A stretch of DNA of 54,171 bases. Origin: Acidobacteriota bacterium (GTDB lineage Bacteria; Acidobacteriota; Terriglobia; Terriglobales; Acidobacteriaceae). Under the pieces are notes generated by a model, which had not been told where the DNA came from, did not search any database, and was given only the letters and a program-made list of their open reading frames with translations. The translations under genes and the position numbers were made by a program. Shown one piece after another: positions 24,350-31,702 of the stretch. The stretch is taken from positions 1 through 54,171 of the forward strand of contig JAGWRX010000185.1 in NCBI GenBank assembly GCA_028876395.1. The letters run 5' to 3'. The first letter of the stretch is position 1. The number at the start of each line of letters is the position of its first letter.

Positions 24350-24871
24350 ATGCGGGTTTTCGGCATCGATTGCGGGACTGAAGTGACGGGTTTCGGCGTG
24401 GTGGAGACCTGCGACGCCGGGCGGCAGCCGAGACTGATTTGCCAGGCGCTGGGAGCCATCCATCTGCCCAAGGCGAAGCCTCTGCCCGAGCGGCTCGCGC
24501 AGGTCTATCGCGAATTGACAATCCAGCTGGAACTTTGGCAGCCGGAAGTGGTTGCGATCGAGGAAGTCTTTTATTCCGTGAACGCCAAGTCGGCGCTGAA
24601 GCTGGGCCAGGTGCGCGGAGTGGCCCTGCTGGCGGCGGCGACTCTTGGGGTGCCGGTGGCGGAGTATGCGCCGCTGCGGATCAAGTCCAGCGTGGTGGGC
24701 TACGGGCTGGCGAAAAAGGAGCAGGTGCAGTTCATGGTGGCGCGCCTGCTGGAGCTGGCCGAGGTACCGGAGCCGCCCGACGCCGCGGACGCCCTGGCCG
24801 CAGCCATCTGCCACATTCATACCGCGCAGACCATGGCGCAGCAAGGAGCGCAGCAGGGGGCGGTGCGGTGA
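24350..24871 (+). CDS. ruvC: Crossover junction endodeoxyribonuclease RuvC
   Basis: 173 residues, the usual length. RuvC cuts Holliday junctions symmetrically within the RuvABC complex. The N-terminal MRVFGIDCGTEVTGFGVV holds catalytic Asp7; the second acidic residue lies in VVAIEEVFYSVNAKSALKLGQ (about 71-72), and the last pair in PPDAADALAAAICH. The ATG at 24350 begins directly with the first strand. Its TGA overlaps the GTG of the next gene, so the two are translationally coupled. ruvA and ruvB are not in the window. Confidence 0.95.
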   Translation: MRVFGIDCGTEVTGFGVVETCDAGRQPRLICQALGAIHLPKAKPLPERLAQVYRELTIQLELWQPEVVAIEEVFYSVNAKSALKLGQVRGVALLAAATLGVPVAEYAPLRIKSSVVGYGLAKKEQVQFMVARLLELAEVPEPPDAADALAAAICHIHTAQTMAQQGAQQGAVR

Positions 24872-25521
24872 AAACGCTCCTGCTGGCGTTGTTTGCGGCT
24901 CTGTTCGTCCTGCCCGCCCACGGTGAGGCAGACCCGGTGCTTCGCGTTGACTACTCCAATCCCGGCCTCACTCCTTCGCAGTGGACGCTGACCCTTCACC
25001 CGGATGGCAGCGGGCACTTCCATGCCGACCGCGGCAACGCCCCCGCAGAGAAGCCCCTGGCCATGGAGCCGGCCACGGTCGACCGGGACGTTCATCTGAA
25101 TGAACAGTTTGCTCGCCATCTCTTTGATACGGTTCGCCGTCAGCATTTTTGGGACGGGAAGTGCGAAAGCCACTTAAAGGTGGCCTTTCAGGGATGGAAG
25201 AAGATCTCGTACAACGGGCCGGACGGCCAGGGAAGCTGCGAGTTCAACTACTCCAAAAACAGGGAGATACAGCAGCTCGGAGAGACCTTCGTTGCGGTCG
25301 CCTCCACGATTCTTGAGGGAGCGCGGCTGGAACTGCTCTTGCAGCACGACCCCCTCGGCCTGGACAAGGAAATGGAATTTCTCGTTGAGTCCGCGGGCGA
25401 TGGGCGATTGCAGCAGATTTGTGCCATCCGGGGCATTCTGGAGCGGCTTGAGGCGGACCCGGGGGTCCTGGATCGGGTAAGAAAGCGTGCCCGAAAGCTG
25501 CTGGCGCAGGCTGAGAAGTAA
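24868..25521 (+). CDS. Hypothetical secreted protein coupled to ruvC
   Basis: 217 residues from the GTG that overlaps the ruvC stop (GTGA). A signal peptide is visible (KTLLLALFAALFVLPAHGEA). The mature part has VDYSNPGLTPSQWTLTLHPDGSGHFHAD, then HFWDGKCESHLKVAFQGWKKISYNGPDGQGSCEFNYSK, and a helical C-terminus ending in a basic stretch. The two Cys in this central segment may form a disulfide. No family is recognised. Sharing an operon with ruvC probably does not mean shared function, since this product is exported. Confidence 0.7.
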   Translation: MKTLLLALFAALFVLPAHGEADPVLRVDYSNPGLTPSQWTLTLHPDGSGHFHADRGNAPAEKPLAMEPATVDRDVHLNEQFARHLFDTVRRQHFWDGKCESHLKVAFQGWKKISYNGPDGQGSCEFNYSKNREIQQLGETFVAVASTILEGARLELLLQHDPLGLDKEMEFLVESAGDGRLQQICAIRGILERLEADPGVLDRVRKRARKLLAQAEK

Positions 25522-25641
25522 TTGTCCGCCCTGGACGGATTTTTTCCCGCGACTTTCAGGTGCGGCGTAGTGTCTTTACTAACGGCATCCTCTGTGAGCG
25601 ATTCGTTCCACGAGGTAATGCGGTGAAAGGGCAGGGGCTCC

Positions 25642-27264
25642 ATGAAAAGCGCATGTAAGATTCGATTCAGTCTGGGTTCTCACGGGTTGGGGCTGGGCAT
25701 GATTGCGGCTGGAGCGCTTGCGCTGACTCCGCTGGTTCTGGCCCAGGATGCGGGGCCGGCTGCGCTGGCGGCGCGGCTAAGCGACGTACAGGGGCAGGTG
25801 CAACTCGCCCAGGGCAACCAGATACTCGCTTCCCAGGCCCCGTTGAACGCGCCTCTGTTCGAGGGTACGCAGATTTCGACCTCCGACGACGGGCGGGCGG
25901 AAATTCAGTTTGAGGACGGCAGCGTGGCACGCGTTCCGCCCAACAGCTCGTTGCTGCTGAGCGTTCTGCGCCGCCAGGGCAACTCCACGGACACCGAGGT
26001 CGTGTTGCAGGGCGGCCTCGGATATTTTGAGATGCAGGGCAATACGGATGCTGCGCGCATGCGGGTACGCTTTGGCAACAGCGTCATTATGTCCAGTGGA
26101 TTCACAGTAGTGCGCGTTGATGTCGACAACCCTCCCGGCGACGTTGCCGTGTTCTCAGGGAACGCCCACGTTGACGACGGAAATGGCCAGGCCGTGGATA
26201 TGCACGGCGGCGAGAGCCTCAGCATGAACAGTGCGTATCCCGGCAACTGGGCACTGACAGAAACGATCGAGCCGGACTCGTGGGATGCATGGAATTCAGA
26301 CCGCGACCAGGCGCTGACCGCGCAGGAAGCGGACCGGACGACGGCCACAAACAGCCAGCCGGACAACAGCAATCCTGCCTGGGGCGATCTGGATTCGAAC
26401 GGCAACTGGTACGACGTGCCAGGCCAGGGATATGTCTGGTCGCCCTATGAAGCGCAAAACGTTGGCTGGGATCCCTATGCCTACGGCAGCTGGATGTGGA
26501 CGCCGGGCTTCGGCTATGGATGGGTTTCTGCGGAGCCGTGGGGCTTTATGCCGTATCAGATGGGGATGTGGAACTACTATGGTGGCTTCGGCTGGGGATG
26601 GATGCCGGGAGGCCCGTCGTGCTGGGGCAATGGGGGTTGGGTGGCCAACGTCGGCAGCGCGCCGCTGCGCTATCAGCCACCGATGCGTCCGCGGGGAGGT
26701 CCGGTTGGGCCGGGGAACCGAGGTCCGCTTCTGGCCGGTGTGGCCGGAGGCCGATATGAGCCGCATCCTGTGGTTGCAGTCAACCGCTTGCGCGACAGCC
26801 TGCGCGGAACACCGGCACGGCCCAGAAACACGCCTGTGACGATTGCGGGAAGCACGGTGCAGCCGCTCCGTCCGCTCGCGCCAAGGGCGGTTTATGACCA
26901 TACCTATTCGTCGGGCTTCAGGCAGCAGCAGGGCAACAACCCGGGAATGCGGGGCGCCCCGAAGTATGGCTACGCAGTCAGCCCTGCCATGGGCTACGGC
27001 AACCGTCCCGGCGTTTGGAATACGCAGAGACCTTCCGTCGGGTCGGCGCGTCAACCGGTATACAACGGGAACTATGGCGCCCGTCCTTCCGCGCCGTTTG
27101 GCGGCTCGGTCTCTCGTCCTTCCGCTCCCAGCCATGGGTCGTTTGGCGGAGGAGCCCCGGCTGGCCATGTTTCCGGCGGATCGTTTGGCGGCGGAGGCTT
27201 TCACGGTGGCGGCGGTGGCGGCGGCGGAGCATCCCACGGCGGTGGTGGCGGCGCGCACCGCTAA
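25642..27264 (+). CDS. FecR-domain secreted protein with Trp/Gly/Tyr-rich tail
   Basis: 540 residues. A signal sequence lies at about 10-35. A FecR-type domain follows at about 45-180 (ARLSDVQGQVQLAQG, then GTQISTSDDGRAEIQFEDGSVARVPPNSSLLL and VVLQGGLGYFEMQGN). Next is a Trp/Tyr/Gly-rich region (WDPYAYGSWMWTPGFGYGWVS, YYGGFGWGWMPG) and a long low-complexity end rich in Gly, His, Arg and Pro. In classical systems FecR relays a signal to a sigma factor; here there is no cytoplasmic part, so the domain is probably structural or ligand-binding at the envelope. The 3' end overlaps the convergent rsmA gene by four bases. Confidence 0.8.
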   Translation: MKSACKIRFSLGSHGLGLGMIAAGALALTPLVLAQDAGPAALAARLSDVQGQVQLAQGNQILASQAPLNAPLFEGTQISTSDDGRAEIQFEDGSVARVPPNSSLLLSVLRRQGNSTDTEVVLQGGLGYFEMQGNTDAARMRVRFGNSVIMSSGFTVVRVDVDNPPGDVAVFSGNAHVDDGNGQAVDMHGGESLSMNSAYPGNWALTETIEPDSWDAWNSDRDQALTAQEADRTTATNSQPDNSNPAWGDLDSNGNWYDVPGQGYVWSPYEAQNVGWDPYAYGSWMWTPGFGYGWVSAEPWGFMPYQMGMWNYYGGFGWGWMPGGPSCWGNGGWVANVGSAPLRYQPPMRPRGGPVGPGNRGPLLAGVAGGRYEPHPVVAVNRLRDSLRGTPARPRNTPVTIAGSTVQPLRPLAPRAVYDHTYSSGFRQQQGNNPGMRGAPKYGYAVSPAMGYGNRPGVWNTQRPSVGSARQPVYNGNYGARPSAPFGGSVSRPSAPSHGSFGGGAPAGHVSGGSFGGGGFHGGGGGGGGASHGGGGGAHR

Positions 27265-28103
27265 AGCAAGGAGTTTGTAACGGGAGTGGCCGCTTCGCCA
27301 GCCGAAGAGGCCTCTTTCTTTTTGATGCTGCGCCACAGCGCAGCGAGCGCCTCCACGGGCAGCGCCTCCGCGCGGGTCATCGGATCAATCCCGGCATCTG
27401 CAAAAGCTGCGACGACGGCAGCGGGCTTCATGCCGGCGGCGCGAAGGTTATTGGCCAGGGTCTTGCGCTTTTGCGCAAAGACCGTCCGGAGAAAAGCAGG
27501 AAAGCTGGTCTCGTCGACTCCGAGTTCGGCAAAGCGTGGCGCGAACCGCCAGCGGAAAACAGTGGAATGCACCTCGGGCGGCGGCGAAAACGCGCTGGGC
27601 GGCAGCGTGAAGAGCTTCTCGACCTGCCCGTACATCTGCACGGTGACGGACAGCAGGCCGTAGTCGCGCGAGCCGGGCGCTGCGGTCACGCGGTCGGCTA
27701 CCTCCCGCTGCACCATCAGCACGGCGCGGTCCAGCGCGGCGTGGCTGGCGGCTAGCTTGAGCAGAATGGGCGAGGTGATGTAGTAGGGCAGGTTGCCGGC
27801 GACCTGCAACCGCTCTCCGGCCGTCGCTGAGGCGGCAGCAAAGTCAAAGTCGAGCACATCCTGCACGACAACCGTTACCCGCTCGGGGGGAAACTCGGCG
27901 CGCAATCGGGCGGCCAGTTCCGGGTCCACCTCAATGGCCAGCACATGACCGTCGCGGCTTGCGAGCGCGCGCGTGATGGCGCCCTTTCCGGGACCGATCT
28001 CGACCACGGTGAGGCCTGAGCAATCTCCCAGCGCCGCGGTGATGCGCTGAATGGCTGCTTCGTCGTCAAGAAAATTCTGGCCGAGCTTGGATTTGGCGGG
28101 CAT
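27261..28103 (-). CDS. rsmA: 16S rRNA (adenine1518/1519-N6)-dimethyltransferase
   Basis: 280 residues. RsmA (KsgA) uses S-adenosylmethionine to dimethylate two adenines in the 3'-terminal helix of 16S rRNA. Motifs: QNFLDDEAAIQRI at the start, SAM-binding VVEIGPGKGAITRALAS, and the catalytic NLPYYITSPI. The C-terminal domain (FSPPPEVHSTVFRWRF, LRTVFAQKRKTLANNL) is standard. The protein is cytosolic. It follows the GNAT gene on the same strand by 59 bases. Confidence 0.95.
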   Translation of the reverse strand: MPAKSKLGQNFLDDEAAIQRITAALGDCSGLTVVEIGPGKGAITRALASRDGHVLAIEVDPELAARLRAEFPPERVTVVVQDVLDFDFAAASATAGERLQVAGNLPYYITSPILLKLAASHAALDRAVLMVQREVADRVTAAPGSRDYGLLSVTVQMYGQVEKLFTLPPSAFSPPPEVHSTVFRWRFAPRFAELGVDETSFPAFLRTVFAQKRKTLANNLRAAGMKPAAVVAAFADAGIDPMTRAEALPVEALAALWRSIKKKEASSAGEAATPVTNSLL

Positions 28104-28162
28104 GGACTCTTTTGATGGTAGCCCAACCGCGGCAGAGCATCGCAGGCAGGCTGCTGTCCGCG

Positions 28163-28864
28163 CTAACCCTCGTTCTTGAGCACTGCGAGATGGAACATCG
28201 TTCGCAGCGTGAAGCCGAGTCTCTCATACACGCGAATGGCTGCGCCGTTCTCCGGTAGCACATGCAGGAATGGCGCCTCGCCGCTCCGCCGGATATCCGC
28301 GAGGACCCGCGACATGAGCACGCGGGCATAACCGCGGCCGCGCGCATCGGGATGGGTGCAGACGGCGCTCACCTCGACAAACCCGGGCAGATGCAGCCGC
28401 TGCCCGGTCATGGCCAGCAGTCGACCGGAGTCGAAGATGCCCCAAAATGCGCCAAGCTCGATGGTGCGCTGGCGAAATGGCCCCGGCTCGGTGAGTTCCG
28501 TCAACTCCAGCATGGCGGGAATATCGGCTGCCGTCAGGCAGCGCAGTTCGAAGCCGGTCGGGTCAGGGACATGCAGGACGCACTCCGGGTGAAGGCAGAT
28601 CATCTGGCTCAGTTGGCCGCCGCGAACCAGTGTCCAGCCCGGCGGCGGCAAGGGCGGCTCCGCCAGGAACAGCACCAGAACACCGCCCGGGCCTGCCAGC
28701 ACGCGCAGTGCCTCGTAGCTTGCGGCGGACTGGTCCGCCATGGCGCTCAACGGCCCGATTTCGGCAGGATAGCGCTTCGCCAGGGTGCCTCCCAGCGCGA
28801 GCATGCTGTGCTCGGTCGTCAGCGCGGCCCAGATGGGATTGTCGAGTGGATGGGGAGTTGGCAT
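28163..28864 (-). CDS. GNAT family N-acetyltransferase (FR47-like)
   Basis: 233 residues. The catalytic GNAT domain is in the C-terminal half, with the acetyl-CoA loop VSAVCTHPDARGRGYARVLMSRVLADIRRSGEAPFLHV and ENGAAIRVYERLGFTLR, typical of FR47-like proteins. The N-terminal half (LDNPIWAALTTEHSMLALGG, ARRYPAEIGPLSAM-like) is the family's other lobe. The substrate is unknown. Probably co-transcribed with rsmA. Upstream lies an AT-rich gap before the divergent toxin-antitoxin pair. Confidence 0.87.
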   Translation of the reverse strand: MPTPHPLDNPIWAALTTEHSMLALGGTLAKRYPAEIGPLSAMADQSAASYEALRVLAGPGGVLVLFLAEPPLPPPGWTLVRGGQLSQMICLHPECVLHVPDPTGFELRCLTAADIPAMLELTELTEPGPFRQRTIELGAFWGIFDSGRLLAMTGQRLHLPGFVEVSAVCTHPDARGRGYARVLMSRVLADIRRSGEAPFLHVLPENGAAIRVYERLGFTLRTMFHLAVLKNEG

Positions 28865-28971
28865 CAGTTCTAAGACTTAAAGAGTACTGCATCGGTTGGG
28901 GTCAGGGTTCATCGGCGAAACGGGAATTTGTCATACCATGAGTCAATGTTTGCATAATGTTTTCGAAATAG

Positions 28972-28999
28972 TTGATAAAATTTCTAAATTATTAATAAT
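28972..28999 (+). promoter_or_regulatory. AT-rich promoter region with 12-bp perfect palindrome before the toxin-antitoxin pair
   Basis: TTGATA at 28972 is followed by the perfect palindrome ATTATTAATAAT (28988-28999), which overlaps -10-like sequences (TAATAA at 28993). The placement, 69 bases before the antitoxin start, fits an autoregulatory operator. The exact -10 is ambiguous. Confidence 0.4.
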
Positions 29000-29067
29000 G
29001 ATACCAATCTTATGCTACGATGTGATCCATGGAATTCGGATTGTTGCAATGACAGGAGGGTTCGAGA

Positions 29068-29637
29068 ATGACATCGCATTCCGTTTTGGTTGACGTTTCG
29101 TGCGCAGTAGAGGTTTTCCTGGCAACCGCTCTATTGCATGAAGAAAAGCCCGAGAGAGACGATTTCACGATTCAGGAAATAACTACCCGGGCGGCGAAGG
29201 AAAATATCGTCGGTGAGCTGCGCCCCGGGGTTAACGTGCACGCTTCCCAGCATTGCGTGGCCAATAAGGCGCCGAATCCTGCGAAACACAGGATGTTGTA
29301 TGCCACAGGGAAGCACACGCGACGGCTCTTGCTGCCCGGTGATGATGTGCATCCCGGACGGACGGGTAAGATATTTCCAGACCCGGATGAAGTTCCCGAT
29401 AAATATTTGGCCGTGTTGGAATGGGCCAGGGAGAGATACGAGTCAGCCCGCGCGGCGGGGCGTGCATCGCGCGAGAGGGGCTCTGCCTCAAGAAGATTAG
29501 CTCCCACTCAGCCTCGGTTGGAGGGTCATCCAAGACATCTCCAGGTTCTACTCGATTTGCGCTTGGTGGGTGCTCACCTGGCCAAAGACGAGGATCCCGA
29601 TGAGTATGTCAGGCGCTTGCGGGAGGGCTGGGAGTGA
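29068..29637 (+). CDS. Probable antitoxin partner of the PIN-domain toxin
   Basis: 189 residues. The N-terminal half (about 8-120) looks like a compact winged-helix type domain: AVEVFLATALLHEEKPERDDFTIQEITTRAAKENI, LRPGVNVHASQHCVANK, HRMLYATGKHTRRLLLPGDDVHPG. This resembles a DUF family (DUF7669-like, from memory). The C-terminal part (about 140-189) is basic then acidic and helical, as expected of a toxin-binding tail. AGGAGG lies just upstream of the ATG. Its TGA overlaps the GTG start of the PIN toxin gene. At 189 residues it is more than twice the size of common VapB antitoxins. Confidence 0.65.
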   Translation: MTSHSVLVDVSCAVEVFLATALLHEEKPERDDFTIQEITTRAAKENIVGELRPGVNVHASQHCVANKAPNPAKHRMLYATGKHTRRLLLPGDDVHPGRTGKIFPDPDEVPDKYLAVLEWARERYESARAAGRASRERGSASRRLAPTQPRLEGHPRHLQVLLDLRLVGAHLAKDEDPDEYVRRLREGWE

Positions 29638-30059
29638 GCCGGATATTTCTTGATACAAACATTTTTGTCTATCTGTTTGCAGACGAAGGACCCCGGGGTA
29701 AGCGTGCCGCCGACATATTCAACGAAATCTCGCTGAGGGGTGATGAGGTGCTGACCTCTGCGCTGACCCTCGGAGAGTTGTTGGTGAAACCCCTCGAAGC
29801 CAACGATCTTGCTCTCGCGGACAGGTATCGCAAAGCATTTCGCAGCCCGGCTGTCAGGGTGATTTCGTTTGATGAAGCAGCAGGCGTGAGATACGCTCGC
29901 ATTCGCCAGGACCGTAGCATCAAGGCCCCGGACGCGATTCAATTGGCCACAGCCGCTGTTGCGGGCTGCGACCTTTTCATCACCAATGACGAACGATTGG
30001 CACGTACAAGGGTGCAGGGAATTCACTTTATAGCTTCGATGGAGAGGGCGCCAATCTGA
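29634..30059 (+). CDS. vapC: PIN-domain ribonuclease toxin (VapC type)
   Basis: 141 residues from the GTG at 29634, four bases inside the preceding gene. All four acidic PIN residues are present: Asp7 (IFLDTN), Glu48 (TLGELL), Asp100 (KAPDAIQLATA) and Asp119 (FITNDERL). VapC toxins cut tRNA or rRNA with Mg2+/Mn2+ and are held inactive by the partner. The translational overlap with the upstream gene is the usual arrangement for antitoxin-toxin pairs. Confidence 0.88.
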   Translation: MSRIFLDTNIFVYLFADEGPRGKRAADIFNEISLRGDEVLTSALTLGELLVKPLEANDLALADRYRKAFRSPAVRVISFDEAAGVRYARIRQDRSIKAPDAIQLATAAVAGCDLFITNDERLARTRVQGIHFIASMERAPI

Positions 30060-30117
30060 AGAATGACTGCAGCAGGAACGAAGACGAGAAGATATCTCTC
30101 GGTTCGAACACCCATTT

Positions 30118-31524
30118 CTATCGCATGTGGCTTTCATCCACGGGCACCGACGGCCCGTATCGTTGCCGGACAAACCACAGCACCGGCAGGCCCAGCAGGA
30201 TAAGCGCAGTGCCGAGCAGGGAGCCCTTCAGGTTGCCGGCATAGCTGTACACGAGCACGGCTGCAGCGCAGACGACGAAGAGCGCGGGCAGCACGGGGTA
30301 GCCCCATACGCGATAAGGGCGCGCCAGGCCGGGATGCGTGCGGCGATAGACGAAGACCGTGGTGGTCGTGAGCATGTAGAAGAGCCACTCGGCAAAGACC
30401 GCCAGCTCAAAGTGCTGCTGGAACTGGCTGAGGAAAAGCAGCAACACGGTGGAAAGCAATCCCTGCACGACCAGCGATGTGGACGGGGACTGGAAGCGCG
30501 GGTGAATATGCGCGAACTGGCGGAAGAAGAGCCGGTCGCGCGCCGCGGCAAAGGGGATGCGCGCGCCGGACATCACCGTTCCGTTGAGCGTGACGAAGAT
30601 CGAGAGGGCCATGGCCGCGGCCACAAAGCCTGCTCCGCCGGGGCCTGCGACCACGGTGAGGGCGGTCACGGCGGGCCGTTCGCTGGCGGCAATCTGCGCG
30701 GCGGGCAGGATGTATTGAATGGCGGCGTTGGTGGCCATGAACAGCGCGCCCACAATGAACAGGCCGCCTATGAGCGCGATGGGCAGGCTGCGCTCGGGAC
30801 GGCGCACCTCGCCGGCCACCATGGTCAGGTCGTTCCAGCCGTCGTAGGCCCACAGCGTGGCGATCAGTGCCAGCATGAATCCGCCAAAGCCGCCCACGGC
30901 GTGCGGCAGGCGCGTGCCAAAGTTGGCCCACGAGCCCGTGGCCGAGGCGAAGCAGAGGCCCGCGACGATCAGAATCAGAACGGCCTTGAGGATGGTGAAG
31001 ACAAGTTGAAAATCGGCGGCCTTTTTGATGCCCATATAGTTCAACCCGGTGATGAGCCACGTGACCGCGATCGCGAAGATCTGCGACCAGAGCAGTGGCC
31101 CGCCCAGCGCGTGAGCTCCCAGCCATCCGAAAGCAGGGAAGAACTCCAGCGTGCGCGCCAGGCCGATGGTGACGGCGGCGATGGAGGCGGGCTTGGCGAC
31201 GGCGAACCACGTCCACATGTAGAGGAAGGCGGGCGTGTCGCCATAGGCGCCGCGCAGATAGACGTACTCGCCGCCGGCATAGGGCAGCATGGCACCCAAC
31301 TCGGCGTATGTCATGGCGCCAAAGAGCGAGAGCAGGCCGCCGACGATCCAGGCGAGATAGACCAGGGTAGAGGAGCCTGTGTCCTGCATCATCTCGCGCG
31401 GGACGAGGAAGATGCCGCTGCCGATGATGGTGCCGACCACGATGGCGGTGGCCTGGCTTGCGCCGAGGACACGAGGCAGGTCAGCAGGGGCTTGTTGTCT
31501 TTGCGCGTCAGGTGGCTGGCTCAT
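30118..31524 (-). CDS. APC superfamily amino acid permease
   Basis: 468 residues, about 12 transmembrane helices. The helix-1 motif VVGTIIGSGIFLVP and the helix 2-3 region AMTYAELGAMLPYAGGEYVYLRGAYG are typical of amino acid/polyamine/organocation carriers (LAT/serine-threonine exchanger-like). Substrate not predictable. The ATG at 31524 has no Shine-Dalgarno; the longer frame from 31764 is untypical and overlaps the GH2 gene's leader. The first 35 bases of leader and the first 30 or so codons recur in decayed form at 34041-34162. Confidence 0.87.
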   Translation of the reverse strand: MSQPPDAQRQQAPADLPRVLGASQATAIVVGTIIGSGIFLVPREMMQDTGSSTLVYLAWIVGGLLSLFGAMTYAELGAMLPYAGGEYVYLRGAYGDTPAFLYMWTWFAVAKPASIAAVTIGLARTLEFFPAFGWLGAHALGGPLLWSQIFAIAVTWLITGLNYMGIKKAADFQLVFTILKAVLILIVAGLCFASATGSWANFGTRLPHAVGGFGGFMLALIATLWAYDGWNDLTMVAGEVRRPERSLPIALIGGLFIVGALFMATNAAIQYILPAAQIAASERPAVTALTVVAGPGGAGFVAAAMALSIFVTLNGTVMSGARIPFAAARDRLFFRQFAHIHPRFQSPSTSLVVQGLLSTVLLLFLSQFQQHFELAVFAEWLFYMLTTTTVFVYRRTHPGLARPYRVWGYPVLPALFVVCAAAVLVYSYAGNLKGSLLGTALILLGLPVLWFVRQRYGPSVPVDESHMR

Positions 31525-31581
31525 GCGGTGATGTGAGGGTAGCACGCGGGGGAGGCGAGGATCTTTGAACAGATTCGGCGG

Positions 31582-31611
31582 TTGAATTGGAAGTTTCTGC
31601 AAACGTATACA
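31582..31611 (+). promoter_or_regulatory. Promoter with overlapping LacI-type operator upstream of the GH2 gene
   Basis: TTGAAT (31582) and TATACA (31606) are 18 bases apart. TGCAAACGTATACA (31598-31611) matches the LacI-family operator pattern TGnAAnCGnTTnCA with one mismatch and covers the -10 element. A further dyad CACGA...TCGTG lies at 31617-31640. Repression of the GH2 gene by a sugar-responsive LacI protein is inferred. Confidence 0.5.
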
Positions 31612-31702
31612 ATAATCACGATTTCGATTTTCGAGTCGTGCTGCGTTGCGGCCTGCACTGTTCCAGGCAGCGCGAATGACTTTGGATGGGCAAAGGAGCC
31701 AC

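Noticed and set aside
30127..31536. 469-codon plus-strand frame opposite the permease gene
   Set aside because: The product is a Gly/His/Glu/Arg-rich mirror of a membrane protein, typical of an antisense shadow.
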